Below, in pieces: positions 28,323 through 38,429 of a stretch of DNA of 64,000 bases; the stretch's first letter is position 1, and every line of letters starts with the position of its first letter. The DNA lies in assembly GCF_003664645.1 (NCBI RefSeq), contig NZ_RCHC01000004.1, positions 124,001-188,000 of the forward strand, read 5' to 3'. Under the pieces are notes generated by a model that saw only the letters and a program-made list of their open reading frames with translations, ran no database searches and was not told where the DNA came from. The translations under genes were made by a program, and so were the position numbers. Source of the DNA: Acinetobacter chengduensis (GTDB taxonomy: Bacteria > Pseudomonadota > Gammaproteobacteria > Pseudomonadales > Moraxellaceae).

Positions 28323-29879
28323 ATGCCATTCGCTGAGAGCAAAAAATTGCATAAAAAAGTGTTTAATCTAAGCCCACTGGTTATCGCACTTACCCTGATT
28401 TCTCCACTGCAGACCTACGCAACAGATCTGGTGCAAAGTCCACAACTGAATCAGCCAGATACGACGCAAACACATCGTTTTCATCGTGATTATGTATTAG
28501 GCACTTCATTGGATGTGGTCGTAACAGGCACCAATAAACAAGATGCAAAAATAGCTTTAGATGCAATTGAAGCCGAAATTGCACAATTAGATAAAAAGCT
28601 TTCAGTATGGCGCTCTGACAGCGAAATCTCAGCGTTAAATGAAAAAAAATCGGCGCAAATTTCGCCAGAATTATTTGAAGTGATAGCTGCATGTGAAGCA
28701 TGGCGCGCAAAAAGCTGTGGTGCATTTGATGCACGTCTTGGCGAATTGATTGCAATGTGGGAAAAAGCCCAAGGTATTCAAGCAGTTGACGAATCAACTC
28801 GCGTAGCCATTACTAGCGAATTAATGAAACCTGATACAGTGACATTAGATGCTACACAGCAAACAGTAGCAATTCAACCTGCGGTCACATTTGCGCCAGA
28901 TGCTTATGCAAAAGGTTATATTATTGACCGTGCAATGCTGGCAGCGCGTAGTAAAGTACCTCATATTGAAGGTTTGCTCATTGATATTGGTGGCGATATG
29001 CGTGTGTGGGGGAATGCACCGCAAAAGGATGGCTGGAGCATTGGCGTACAAGATGCATTTAATCACCACGATTTAGCCGTTCCATCAGAAGTTCTAAAAT
29101 TACGCGACCATGCTGTTGCTTTTAGTGGTAAAGGCTATCGCGATGTGGCTGGTCAAAGTCATTTATTAAATCCAAATACAGGTTTGGCACTGCAACATGT
29201 TGAACAATGTGTGGTTGTTGGAGCGTGTGCTGCAGATGCAGATGCCCTAGCAACTGCTTTAGCTGGGATGTCACCTGAAGATGGTATGGCTTTAGTTGAA
29301 AGCCTAGTAGGTTACGAAGCAAAACTGACCATGAGTAATGGTGAATTTTATCAAAGCGCTGGTTGGAATTACCTATTACAAACCAACGTTAGCCCTGAAA
29401 TGCTGACAGTTGCTTCAGGTGCATCCGCAAAATGGCCAGCAGGTTATCAAGCATTAATTGATTTAACCATTCCAAAAATTAATGTTGAAAAATATCGTAT
29501 GCCTTATGTTTCTGTATGGGTAACGGATGAAAATAAAAAATTAGTCCGTACACTTGCAGTATGGGGTAAAGATGAGAAGTGGATTAATTCAAACTATGTA
29601 TGGTGGCGCCGTTATGGCCGTCAAATGACCAATCTAGATGCAGTCGCTAAACCATCACGTCAACCTGGTAATTACAAATTGGCTTGGGATGGTAAGGATG
29701 ATCATGGTAAGTCTGTAGCAGCAGGTAGCTATACTGTGCATATTGAAACCTCACGTGAGCACGGCGATCATAGCTACCAAACTCTGAATTTGGATGTTAA
29801 ATCTAAAGCTTCAGCACAATCTTTGCCTGCTCAAACTGAAATTGGCGCAGTCAAAATGAGTTTCCAAAAAGCGCATTAA
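28323..29879 (+). CDS. ApbE-like FAD:protein FMN transferase fused to a DUF2271 domain
   Basis: Exported two-domain protein of 518 residues. After a signal peptide (about 1-35), the ApbE domain (about 55-350) carries DAYAKGYIIDRA, LLIDIGGD and the late ADADALATAL, residues used by flavin transferases for FAD and Mg2+ binding. The C-terminal part (about 380-505, with VWVTDENKKLVRTLAVWG and an LAWDGKDDHGK loop) fits DUF2271. The two are often separate genes. GGAGAG precedes the ATG. It may attach FMN covalently to a periplasmic partner that I do not see in this window. Confidence 0.82.
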   Translation: MPFAESKKLHKKVFNLSPLVIALTLISPLQTYATDLVQSPQLNQPDTTQTHRFHRDYVLGTSLDVVVTGTNKQDAKIALDAIEAEIAQLDKKLSVWRSDSEISALNEKKSAQISPELFEVIAACEAWRAKSCGAFDARLGELIAMWEKAQGIQAVDESTRVAITSELMKPDTVTLDATQQTVAIQPAVTFAPDAYAKGYIIDRAMLAARSKVPHIEGLLIDIGGDMRVWGNAPQKDGWSIGVQDAFNHHDLAVPSEVLKLRDHAVAFSGKGYRDVAGQSHLLNPNTGLALQHVEQCVVVGACAADADALATALAGMSPEDGMALVESLVGYEAKLTMSNGEFYQSAGWNYLLQTNVSPEMLTVASGASAKWPAGYQALIDLTIPKINVEKYRMPYVSVWVTDENKKLVRTLAVWGKDEKWINSNYVWWRRYGRQMTNLDAVAKPSRQPGNYKLAWDGKDDHGKSVAAGSYTVHIETSREHGDHSYQTLNLDVKSKASAQSLPAQTEIGAVKMSFQKAH

Positions 29880-29907
29880 TAGCGGATTGAGTTTAAGGTT
29901 TTAAACA

Positions 29908-30498
29908 GTGTACCAACGACGTGATTTTTACCGCCATGCACGCTATGTGCATGGCTGGCTTTCTGCATTTGCATTTATTGCACTTTTCTTTTTTGCACTA
30001 ACTGGATTGTTTTTAAATAATCCAGATTGGTTCAAACCTGCACCAGAAGAAGCACCAGTTAAATTACAGCTACCCAATACTGTAAGCCAACAACTGCTTG
30101 ATCAAGAAAACCCAAGTACTGCACTTTTAGATTACGTACGTGAACACAGTACTGTGGTTGGGCGTTATAAAAGTAGCGAAGTGATGGATGGTGAAGTGAT
30201 GATCCGTCTAGAAAGTCCTGCTGGCGAAACTGATGTTTGGGCAATATTAGACACAGGCGAAGTAGAAGTCACATCAAAACCTGCATCAACGGTATCTCTC
30301 ATTAATGATTTACACCGTGGTAAAAATGCGGGTACTGCGTGGAATTGGTTTATTGATGTCGCTTCAATCGTTATTTTATTATTGTCTGTAGCTGGCTTCA
30401 TTTTATTTTTAAGTATCAAAACACGTTTGCTCACTCATTTGCTATTAACCGCAAGTAGTTTGGCTTTGTTTATCTTATTAATATGGACTGCAATTTAA
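29908..30498 (+). CDS. PepSY-associated transmembrane protein
   Basis: Inner-membrane protein of 196 residues. The start (GTG) is followed by RRDFYRHARYVHGWLSAFAF, the typical first helix of PepSY-TM proteins, whose His residues may bind heme or take part in electron transfer. Two hydrophobic helices lie near the C-terminus, and a soluble PepSY-like part (about 50-125) lies between. It lies 28 nt after the ApbE gene and 10 nt before the flavoreductase gene. An electron-carrying role is inferred. Confidence 0.78.
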   Translation: MYQRRDFYRHARYVHGWLSAFAFIALFFFALTGLFLNNPDWFKPAPEEAPVKLQLPNTVSQQLLDQENPSTALLDYVREHSTVVGRYKSSEVMDGEVMIRLESPAGETDVWAILDTGEVEVTSKPASTVSLINDLHRGKNAGTAWNWFIDVASIVILLLSVAGFILFLSIKTRLLTHLLLTASSLALFILLIWTAI

Positions 30499-30508
30499 GG
30501 ACAGTGTG

Positions 30509-31984
30509 ATGACTTCTGCAGTAGCACTGCTTCTTACAATTTTGGCGTGTTTGCTTTTACTTTGTTTGGTTTATATTTGCGTGTTGATTTACGGCCGATT
30601 TACACAGCAAAAAGTCGATCAAATCTACGATAAAACCTATTTACTCATCTATGCCAGTCAGTCTGGACATGCTGAAAATTACGCTAAACAAACTGCTGAA
30701 CAGCTGGTAAAAGCAGGTCAGCACTGTGTTTGCCTAAATATTGAAGATCTTCAAGTTGAGCAACTGAAGCGAGCACATCAAAGTTTATGGTTTGTGAGCA
30801 CTTATGGTGAAGGTGATGCACCAGATAGTGCGCAAGTTTTCCAGCACCAATTGACTTCGCAGCGTTTAGATTTGTCCCACCAAACTTTTGCAATACTCGC
30901 TTTTGGTGACCGTAGATACACGAACTTTTGCGCTTTTGGGCAGCGTTTGCAAGATTTGTTAATTGAGCAACATGCTCAGCCTTCCTTTGATTTAGTTTGT
31001 GTAGATCAATTGGCAGATGCAGATTTAAATACTTGGCAAACACAGTTGAGTCAGTTCACACAGCTTGAGTTGAGTCGGGTACCAACAAAAAAAGTTTGGA
31101 CAGACATACAACTTAGTCAAAGAACTTTACTCAATGCTGGAAGTCAGGGCACAGGCTTATACTTTTTGAGCTTTAAGGTTGAACCAGGGCTTCAATGGCA
31201 TGCAGGTGATATTGTTGAAATTCAATGTGCAAATAGCCAACAAGCCTTGGAAGAGTTTGTAAATCAACAGCCTCATTTAAATGCTTCACATATTGATGCA
31301 CTACGATTTAAAAATTTGCGTACAGCTCCTGTATTTGTGAAGCAAGAACAGGAAGTTACGGGTTGGATTGATGCACTAAGTCATTTACCTCTGCGTGAAT
31401 ATTCAATTGCGAGTATTCCAGCGCAGGGTCATTTAGATTTAATTGTGCGTCAAGAAGTAGGACAACAAGGTTTAGGTTTAGGCTCTGGTCTATTAACTAC
31501 GTCCTTGGCCATAGGTGAAAAACTGACAGCTTCCATACGTTCCAATCCAAATTTTCAGCTCAATACAAGTAATGAACCCTGCATTTTTATAGGCAATGGT
31601 TCTGGCTTAGCTGGATTAATGGCACATTTACAGCAACGTCAAGCTTTAGGGCATCAGCAAAATTGGCTCATTTTTGGTGAAAGACAACAACAATATGATG
31701 CTATTTGTACAGCTGAACTAAATGCCATAGAAAATGCAGGTTATTTACCCCAAATAGATCGGGTTTATTCTAGAGATGGGCTGGCGCTGGCTTATGTGCA
31801 AGATGTATTAGTTGCGAAGTCCGTACAATTGAAAGAATGGATTGAGCAGGGTGCAACTTTGTATATTTGTGGCAGTTTAATGGGTATGGCTCAGGGTGTA
31901 GAACAAGCCTTGATTGATATTATTGGAATTGAAGGCTTAACACAGTTAAAACAGCAACAGCGTTATAAACGAGATGTCTATTAA
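30509..31984 (+). CDS. Membrane-anchored flavodoxin/FAD/NADPH reductase (CysJ-like)
   Basis: Electron-transfer flavoprotein of about 490 residues. An N-terminal hydrophobic anchor (about 5-28) is followed by a flavodoxin domain (YASQSGHAENYA, STYGEGDAPDSA), an FAD domain (LREYSIASIP) and an NADPH domain (GNGSGLAGLMAHLQQR, CGSLMGMAQGV). This is the order of cytochrome P450 reductase and CysJ, with a membrane anchor added. No sulfite reductase hemoprotein is nearby. I start at ATG with AAGGA upstream; the GTG 3 nt earlier is possible. It probably supplies electrons to the PepSY or ApbE partner. Confidence 0.83.
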   Translation: MTSAVALLLTILACLLLLCLVYICVLIYGRFTQQKVDQIYDKTYLLIYASQSGHAENYAKQTAEQLVKAGQHCVCLNIEDLQVEQLKRAHQSLWFVSTYGEGDAPDSAQVFQHQLTSQRLDLSHQTFAILAFGDRRYTNFCAFGQRLQDLLIEQHAQPSFDLVCVDQLADADLNTWQTQLSQFTQLELSRVPTKKVWTDIQLSQRTLLNAGSQGTGLYFLSFKVEPGLQWHAGDIVEIQCANSQQALEEFVNQQPHLNASHIDALRFKNLRTAPVFVKQEQEVTGWIDALSHLPLREYSIASIPAQGHLDLIVRQEVGQQGLGLGSGLLTTSLAIGEKLTASIRSNPNFQLNTSNEPCIFIGNGSGLAGLMAHLQQRQALGHQQNWLIFGERQQQYDAICTAELNAIENAGYLPQIDRVYSRDGLALAYVQDVLVAKSVQLKEWIEQGATLYICGSLMGMAQGVEQALIDIIGIEGLTQLKQQQRYKRDVY

Positions 31985-32041
31985 TCTTTGTCTTTCTTAA
32001 AAATATACTCAGGCGTACGAGTAAAGCTCAAAATTTAGAAT

Positions 32042-32071
32042 AAAAAAATGGCTCATAAGAGCCATTTTTTT
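32042..32071. terminator. Bidirectional terminator
   Basis: AAAAAATGGCTC pairs with GAGCCATTTTTT around a 4-nt loop, between the convergent flavoreductase and DUF2147 genes. Confidence 0.9.
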
Positions 32072-32083
32072 ATTGCGTATCTA

Positions 32084-32527
32084 TTAGTTGGCACGAATCC
32101 AAGTTTGGCTACGCCCAAGAGCAGAGACACCGATATAACCGCGACCATTTAATGTTTGGCCATCATTTGAAAGTTTGGCATTAAAGCTATATGTCTTGCC
32201 ATTTTTAGGGTCGGTAATTTTCCCGCCGTCATAGCTTTGCTTACCAGTATTTTTTAATCCAGTCACAATTTGAACACCTTTTAAGGGTTTATTGTGAAAT
32301 TTACCTACGCATTTCGCGCAACTTTCAGCCTCACCAGGCGTTAATACATCTACAATTTTAGCGGTAAGCACACCATTAGGTGCTTCGCGGAATTCTACAA
32401 TTGAGAGCGGTTTTTTGGTTTGATCATCAATCGTTTTCCATTTGGTACCGTGGAGTGGATCGGCCGCCAAAGCCATAACAGAAATTGCGGATAAACCAAG
32501 AAGAGTAGCTATTTTTTTTATCATCAT
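32084..32527 (-). CDS. DUF2147-domain secreted protein
   Basis: Small exported protein of about 147 residues with a signal peptide (MMIKKIATLLGLSAISVMAL, cleaved near LAADP). The WKTIDDQTKKPLSIVEF and the ARCLN-like Cys pair (ESCAKCVGKF) agree with DUF2147, a common Acinetobacter outer-envelope family of unknown role. I start at the first of two adjacent ATGs, since GAGG precedes them; the longer frame has no ribosome site. Confidence 0.72.
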   Translation of the reverse strand: MMIKKIATLLGLSAISVMALAADPLHGTKWKTIDDQTKKPLSIVEFREAPNGVLTAKIVDVLTPGEAESCAKCVGKFHNKPLKGVQIVTGLKNTGKQSYDGGKITDPKNGKTYSFNAKLSNDGQTLNGRGYIGVSALGRSQTWIRAN

Positions 32528-33161
32528 TAAAACCTCATAGATTCCTTGAAAGTGACTACTGACCAACGCCATAGATATTGAGTTTTCACTCAAGCTCAAA
32601 ATATAAGCGGTGGTGATGATAAGTCATGATGCTATTATTCAAAACAAAGTGGGATCAAATATGAATGTTTGACGTACTTGTGTGTAAGCTCTCTGCGAAA
32701 CTTTTACATGTTGTGTAGTGATTGAGTAGCTTATATTAAAAATATTTAGCTTAAACATAAACTTAAATTTTTATGACGTTTTTTTGCCATTTCATTCTTT
32801 GCAATTTAATAAATGATAATAGCTAAAACAGATTAATCTATATTTATAATAAAAATGTTAATGTGTTATTTTTAAGCCAATCATAATAAAAAGATATCAA
32901 TAAATGATTTTAAGAAAAATAATGAAAATGAGTCAAAAGTATTAAACTCCTTAAAACTAAAGGGTGTTGTGCTTTTTAAGTCAATGAGCATGTCTATAGA
33001 AAATCAATAACTAATATTCTGCGGTTAAATTAATGATAGATTGGTATTTATTTAATGAATGACAAAGCCACTTTGTTTTGCGCTATTCTATATGAATAAA
33101 CTATAAAACCGCGATACTTTAACCCTCTGTCGTTAAAGTTGAATCAAAAGAGCTTTTTTTA
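32528..33161. other. Long AT-rich gap before the malic enzyme gene
   Basis: About 630 nt without a supportable gene. A short stem (CTTTAA and TTAAAG, 33117-33140) lies just before the malic enzyme start. I see no transposon end, RNA gene or clear promoter. Confidence 0.35.
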
Positions 33162-34859
33162 ATGTCTAGTACAGATCGAAATAAACGTCCCTTATACATT
33201 CCATACGCAGGAAATACCTTACTTGAGCTACCTTTGCTAAATAAAGGTTCAGCATTCTCAGAGCAGGAACGCGAAGCATTTAACTTACATGGTCTTATGC
33301 CACATGTAATTGAAAATATTGAAGAACAAAGTCAACGCTCATACCAGCAATATAGTTCATTTAGTGATCCAATCAATAAACATATTTATTTACGCAACAT
33401 TCAAGACACCAATGAAACGCTGTTTTATCATTTGATTGAAAATCATTTAACAGAAATGATGCCGATCATTTATACCCCAACCGTAGGTGATGCTTGCCAA
33501 CATTTCTCAGATATTTACCGTCGCCATCGCGGTGTTTTTATTTCATATCCAGACAGTGAGCATGTCGATCAGATTCTGCATAATGTAAATCGAAAAAATG
33601 TAAAGGTCATTGTGATTACGGATGGCGAACGTATTCTAGGTTTAGGCGACCAAGGGATTGGTGGCATGGGTATTCCAATTGGTAAATTATCTTTATATAC
33701 CGCTTGTGGTGGTATTAGCCCAGCCTATACATTACCTATTACCTTAGACGTCGGAACCAACAACGAACAATTATTAAATGACCCACTATATATGGGTTTA
33801 CGTCATCCACGTATTAGTGGCGATGAATATTATGCCTTTGTGGATAAAGTCATTCATGCCATTCAGCAGCGTTGGCCTGAAGCACTGATTCAATTTGAAG
33901 ACTTCGCACAAAAAAATGCGATGCCTTTATTAGAAAAATACCGCGATAAAATTTGCTGTTTCAATGATGATATTCAAGGTACGGCGGCGGTTTCTGTTGG
34001 TAGTTTAATTGCAGCTTCACATGCTTCAAATAAACAATTGAAAGATCAACGCATTGCATTTTTAGGTGCTGGTTCTGCAGGTTGTGGTATTGCAGAGCAA
34101 ATTATTGCACAAATGTGTGCTGAAGGTTTAACTGATGCTGAAGCGCGTCAGCGTGTATTTATGGTAGACCGTTTCGGTTTAATTACAGAAAATCAGCCCA
34201 ATTTATTGAATTTTCAGCGTAAATTGGCACAAAAACCAGAACACATTGCACATTGGGCAAATGCAGATGAGATCATTTCGTTATTAGACGTTGTGAAACA
34301 TGCTAAGCCGACCGTGCTCATTGGCGTATCAGGGCAGGCAGGGTTGTTTACTAAAGCAATTATTGAAACGATGGCTGCCAATTGTGAGAACCCAATAGTC
34401 TTGCCACTTTCAAATCCGACATCTCAGGTAGAAGCTGTTCCTGCTGATGTCATTCAATGGACTGAAGGGCGTGCATTGATTGCTACAGGTAGCCCATTTG
34501 CACCTGTAAATTATCATGATCAAATCTTTAATATTTCTCAGTGCAATAACTCTTATATTTTCCCTGGGATTGGCTTGGGCGTGATTGCATCACGTGCTAA
34601 GCGCGTAACAGATAATATGTTAATGGCGACCAGTAATGCTTTGGCTGAATGCTCACCAAAATTACAAGACCCTACAGCGGATTTATTGCCAAGCTTAGAT
34701 CAGCTACAAGCTATTTCTAAAGTCATTGCTTTACGTGTTGCAAAAGCAGCCATGCAAGATGGTGTAGCACCCGTAGTGAGTGAAGAAGAAATTTTGGCTG
34801 CAATTGAAGCCAATTTTTGGACACCTGAATATCGTGACTATAAACGCGTGACTTACTAA
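33162..34859 (+). CDS. maeA: NAD-dependent malic enzyme
   Basis: Cytosolic oxidative decarboxylase of 565 residues converting malate to pyruvate. The catalytic region [32 protein letters not shown] carries the metal and malate residues (shown here only by key features: the FNDDIQGT motif), and the NAD-binding site is [14 protein letters not shown]. Its length fits the SfcA/MaeA class. AAGAG precedes the ATG. A single-gene unit ended by a strong terminator. Confidence 0.93.
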   Translation: MSSTDRNKRPLYIPYAGNTLLELPLLNKGSAFSEQEREAFNLHGLMPHVIENIEEQSQRSYQQYSSFSDPINKHIYLRNIQDTNETLFYHLIENHLTEMMPIIYTPTVGDACQHFSDIYRRHRGVFISYPDSEHVDQILHNVNRKNVKVIVITDGERILGLGDQGIGGMGIPIGKLSLYTACGGISPAYTLPITLDVGTNNEQLLNDPLYMGLRHPRISGDEYYAFVDKVIHAIQQRWPEALIQFEDFAQKNAMPLLEKYRDKICCFNDDIQGTAAVSVGSLIAASHASNKQLKDQRIAFLGAGSAGCGIAEQIIAQMCAEGLTDAEARQRVFMVDRFGLITENQPNLLNFQRKLAQKPEHIAHWANADEIISLLDVVKHAKPTVLIGVSGQAGLFTKAIIETMAANCENPIVLPLSNPTSQVEAVPADVIQWTEGRALIATGSPFAPVNYHDQIFNISQCNNSYIFPGIGLGVIASRAKRVTDNMLMATSNALAECSPKLQDPTADLLPSLDQLQAISKVIALRVAKAAMQDGVAPVVSEEEILAAIEANFWTPEYRDYKRVTY

Positions 34860-34902
34860 TTAATGTTTTAAACATGCTTTAGTGATTTTGAAGAGTTCAC
34901 AT

Positions 34903-34935
34903 AAAAACAGCCATGAAATCATGGCTGTTTTTTTT
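34903..34935. terminator. Bidirectional terminator after the malic enzyme gene
   Basis: AAAAACAGCCATGA pairs with TCATGGCTGTTTTT around a 2-nt loop with T runs on both strands. It overlaps the end of the convergent DMT transporter gene. Confidence 0.9.
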
Positions 34936-35860
34936 AGAGTGCTTTAAATTTAAAGTGTAGTTTGCGTTTTAAATCTGCCCAATTTGTCGAAATCCAACAG
35001 ACGAAAGATCCTGCTGTGACTAAGATCGCACCATGCCAAAATTCATTTGACAGTACGGTATCTAAAATGAGCATAGACAGAAGTGATGAAAATAATGGGC
35101 TAAAATATGAGAGTGTGACTAATAAGGTGATATTGCCCTGAATAATTCCAATATTCCATGCGGCATAGCCCAGTGCTGTCACAATTGAAACCAGTAACAT
35201 ACATATACCTGTAGATAAACTAATCTCTGGAATTCCTTGAAAATCATGAAATAACAACATTTTTAGCCATAACACTACAGAAATAGCTAAGAAAAATAGC
35301 GCAATGGGATTGTGGCCTTGGCTATATTTTTTAGTAATTACACAATAAACCGACCATAAACTGGCACCAATAAATGCCAAAATATAGCTTGCAGGGTTTG
35401 ATTGGATGTTTTGCATGACTGTAGCCCATGAAAACTCACCTGAACCCGCTTGCATCACTACAATGCCACCCAAGCTGATAGCCAGTCCAATCATGACAAA
35501 AATATTGAATTTAAGTTCTTTAAAAACAATTAATGCTGCGACCGTTAAGCTGGGCCATAAATAATTGACCAAACTCACTTCTATGGCTTGTTGTGCAGTT
35601 TGCGCTAAGGCAATAGCATAGGAAAAGCACAGTTCATAAACCAAAAATAGCAACGTTGCTGAAATTAAGTAAACCCGCGGAATTTCTTTTAATTTTGGAA
35701 TACGGAATAGCAACAACAAAATGACCGTGCTGAAAGTGTACATAAAGGTCACTGCAAGGTCTGGCCCAATACTGAAACTGACTGTTTTTAATAAACCAAC
35801 AATCGAAGACCATTGCAAAATGGCACTGAAACCGATGAGGGTAGCTAGATTTTTAGACAT
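34934..35860 (-). CDS. DMT-superfamily exporter, YddG-like
   Basis: Inner-membrane protein of 308 residues with about ten hydrophobic helices. The pattern AILQWSSIVGLLKTVSFSIGP near the N-terminus and the later LVNYLWPSL resemble YddG, an aromatic amino acid exporter. I start at MSKNLATLIGFS; upstream codons of the longer frame look non-coding. The substrate is inferred from family only. Confidence 0.75.
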   Translation of the reverse strand: MSKNLATLIGFSAILQWSSIVGLLKTVSFSIGPDLAVTFMYTFSTVILLLLFRIPKLKEIPRVYLISATLLFLVYELCFSYAIALAQTAQQAIEVSLVNYLWPSLTVAALIVFKELKFNIFVMIGLAISLGGIVVMQAGSGEFSWATVMQNIQSNPASYILAFIGASLWSVYCVITKKYSQGHNPIALFFLAISVVLWLKMLLFHDFQGIPEISLSTGICMLLVSIVTALGYAAWNIGIIQGNITLLVTLSYFSPLFSSLLSMLILDTVLSNEFWHGAILVTAGSFVCWISTNWADLKRKLHFKFKAL

Positions 35861-36061
35861 TGCATGCTCAAGACTGCGTGATGCACAAAATAATATGAAA
35901 TTTAACCAAACAGTATACGCTGAATTGTAAATGACGGGATGATAAAACCTTTGATGGTTTTTATTGGATATAAATTGAAAGCGCTTTGCACTAGAAAGGA
36001 GAGCAATCACTGCAACCCACGAATGATAGGTTGCAGTTAAAATAAGTTCAATGAATGCTGA

Positions 36062-36754
36062 TTAAAGCAAGGCAACAGTCCAGCGGATTAAAAATGGCCC
36101 CGCAAGTACCATAAATACGCCTGCAAGTACCATGGTTAAACAAGCAGCTACACCTTCTTCAGCATGACGTGAAAAAGCGTGACTTGTGCCAAAGCCATGT
36201 GCGGCATTTCCTAAAGATGCACCTTGTGCAAAGTGTGATTTCAGTTTTAGTCCAGCCAATACCATATCACCGAGCATTACACCTGCAGTCCCTGTAATCA
36301 TCGTAAATACAATCACTAATTCAACAGAACCACCAATATTTGAAGTGAGCTCCATGGCAAAAGGTGTAGATATTGAACGCGCCATGAGACTGTAAGATGT
36401 CGCCGCATCAAATTGGAAAAGTTTTGCCAAATAAAACGAACTTACAATGCCCGCCAGCATACCTACAATAATGCCCAAACAAATAGCAAAGGCATGTTTT
36501 TGAATTAACTTTCGATATTCATAAATAGGTAAGGCAAAGGCCACAGTTGCAGGACCCAACATCCATATAAGCCATTTCGCATCTAGCATATAAGTTTCAT
36601 AACTCACGCCACTCATCACCAATACAATGATGATGATGGTCGGAACAAAAATACCTGGTGCGAAAATAATAAGTGGATATTTTTTATAAAACTTTTTGCC
36701 CAGTAAATAGCCCACAATAGTGGCAATAAGACAAACAATTGAAACAGTGTTCAT
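36062..36754 (-). CDS. LrgB/CidB-family membrane protein
   Basis: Inner-membrane protein of 230 residues with several helices and the motif RSISTPFAMELTSNIGG typical of LrgB/CidB. In other bacteria these partner with CidA/LrgA holin-like proteins in cell-death control or in export of small acids. It starts 10 nt after the CidA/LrgA gene, so the two are co-transcribed. Confidence 0.85.
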   Translation of the reverse strand: MNTVSIVCLIATIVGYLLGKKFYKKYPLIIFAPGIFVPTIIIIVLVMSGVSYETYMLDAKWLIWMLGPATVAFALPIYEYRKLIQKHAFAICLGIIVGMLAGIVSSFYLAKLFQFDAATSYSLMARSISTPFAMELTSNIGGSVELVIVFTMITGTAGVMLGDMVLAGLKLKSHFAQGASLGNAAHGFGTSHAFSRHAEEGVAACLTMVLAGVFMVLAGPFLIRWTVALL

Positions 36755-36764
36755 ACGATCAACC

Positions 36765-37193
36765 TTATTTTCCTTGCTGTGGCTGTGCTTTTAAAGCACT
36801 GCGCTTGCTCGCCCAAGTCGCTTCCATTTTAAAACCCCATGCAACAGTGAGCGCTGTAATGGTCATAACAATTACGGTGCCAATGACGACACTTAATACC
36901 AGTTGCCAGCCTTGACTAATGAATAAGTCTTTATATTTCATAATGCCAACAACGCAAGGAATGAACAGCAACACCAATTCACCCAAAATAAAACTAGAAC
37001 CAGCTTTAATCCAATCCAGCTTCATTACGCCAGACAGTAACGCTACTAAAACCAGAAGTAACCCAATTACGCCACCTGATACAGGTAAATTTAGCCACTG
37101 CTGAATACAAGCACCAAGCCACCAAATTGCAGTTAATAGCCCAAGTTGTAACGCAATAACAGAAATATGCTGAATTTTAGGTAAGTTAAACAT
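36765..37193 (-). CDS. CidA/LrgA-family holin-like protein
   Basis: Small membrane protein of 142 residues with four hydrophobic helices and LPVSGGVIGLLLVLVALL near residue 35, a family signature. A longer C-terminal tail of charged residues (SKRSALKAQPQQGK) extends past the fold. It is first in a two-gene unit divergent from a LysR gene. Confidence 0.82.
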   Translation of the reverse strand: MFNLPKIQHISVIALQLGLLTAIWWLGACIQQWLNLPVSGGVIGLLLVLVALLSGVMKLDWIKAGSSFILGELVLLFIPCVVGIMKYKDLFISQGWQLVLSVVIGTVIVMTITALTVAWGFKMEATWASKRSALKAQPQQGK

Positions 37194-37297
37194 AGAGAGC
37201 AGACTGTACTAAACAACTGATGGCTATTTTAAAATTGACCTCATAAGCAAATTATGAATAATTGAAAAATAATTATGCATTTTTTGAATAATTTACT

Positions 37298-38200
37298 ATG
37301 GATATTAAAAGCCTGAATGTTTTTGTGAATATCGTACAGCTACAAAGTTTTTCTAAAGCTGCCGAAGAATCTTTTGTGAGTCAGCCGACTGTCAGTAAAA
37401 TGATTGATGCATTAGAAGAAGAAATAGGCGCATCTTTATTCCATAAAGGTCAGGCTGGGCGTAAAAGGGATGTCGCTCTAACCGCAATTGGCGAGCAAAT
37501 ATATAAACACGCGTTGTCTATGCTCGAGCAACACAGACAAATGTATGCCTCTGTTGCGAGTATTCAGCAACTCAAACAAGGTTCATTAAGCATTGGATTA
37601 CCCCCCATAGGCTCATCAATGTTCAGTCGATTGATTGCCAAATTTCATAAGCTTTATCCCAATATTGAGCTAAGTTTTTTTGAAGTTGGGGCAACGAGTA
37701 TTGAAACAGCTATTTTGGCCCGAAAAGTAGATGTCGGAATTATTTTAGGCCACCTTAAGCCTGCATTAAGTGGTATTCCAATCGTCGATTCGCCCATGTG
37801 CTTGCTGTCACGAAAACAATCTGGTTGGGGTAAGAGAAAAACCGTGTCTTTGATCGAGCTGAAAGAAGAATCTTTTTTACTGTTTAATGACACATTTCGG
37901 CTTAATCAGATCATTTTACAAGCTGCTAACGATGTCGGCTTTGAGCCCAAAGTAGTGTGTAAAAGTAGTCAATGGGACTTTATTAGTAAACTTGTGGATT
38001 CCAATGTCGGTATTGCTTTATTACCTGAAAAATATTGCGAGCAGCTAAGTGCTGAAAAATTTAACTATAGTATTTTACAAGAGCCACATATTAATTGGAC
38101 TTTAAGCATGGCGTGGAATAGAACCGTTCCAATGACCCCAGCCGTGCGTGCATGGCTAGAAATTGTAGAAGAAAATTTAGAGCAAATCAGTTTTTTCTAA
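37298..38200 (+). CDS. LysR-family regulator divergent from the cidA/lrgB pair
   Basis: LysR-type regulator of 300 residues with an N-terminal HTH (FVNIVQLQSFSKAAEESFVSQ) and an effector domain. It lies 104 nt from the cidA/lrgA gene and is transcribed away from it, the arrangement of CidR-like regulators. AT-rich dyads (ATTATGAATAATT, AATTATGCAT) in the gap may be its operators. Confidence 0.82.
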   Translation: MDIKSLNVFVNIVQLQSFSKAAEESFVSQPTVSKMIDALEEEIGASLFHKGQAGRKRDVALTAIGEQIYKHALSMLEQHRQMYASVASIQQLKQGSLSIGLPPIGSSMFSRLIAKFHKLYPNIELSFFEVGATSIETAILARKVDVGIILGHLKPALSGIPIVDSPMCLLSRKQSGWGKRKTVSLIELKEESFLLFNDTFRLNQIILQAANDVGFEPKVVCKSSQWDFISKLVDSNVGIALLPEKYCEQLSAEKFNYSILQEPHINWTLSMAWNRTVPMTPAVRAWLEIVEENLEQISFF

Positions 38201-38368
38201 ATGTAAGATACTATTGAATATCTACAAAATATACGCTTTAAATCTTATGCTAATCAATATTTTACACACCTTTATTGATTCTAGTCATTCAAAATTGATG
38301 CATTAAAATCAAGCATTTCCAGATTCTTTAAACTTAAAAATGAAAGAATTTAATGCAAAGAGAATTTT

Positions 38369-38385
38369 CTGGCGCACTAATTGCA
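38369..38385 (+). promoter_or_regulatory. Candidate sigma-54 promoter of puuE
   Basis: CTGGCGCACTAATTGCA has exact GG-N10-GC spacing and a perfect -12 (TTGCA). Transcription would start near 38396, about 35 nt before puuE. A TGATGCA half-site lies 70-75 nt upstream (38296-38302). Confidence 0.6.
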
Positions 38386-38429
38386 AGCATAGTGAATTAA
38401 TTTTACTGTTTGATATAGATAATTAGGAA

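Noticed and set aside
32528..33161. A hidden small gene or RNA in the long gap before the malic enzyme
   Set aside because: No frame with a ribosome site and no strong hairpin or conserved RNA pattern could be supported.
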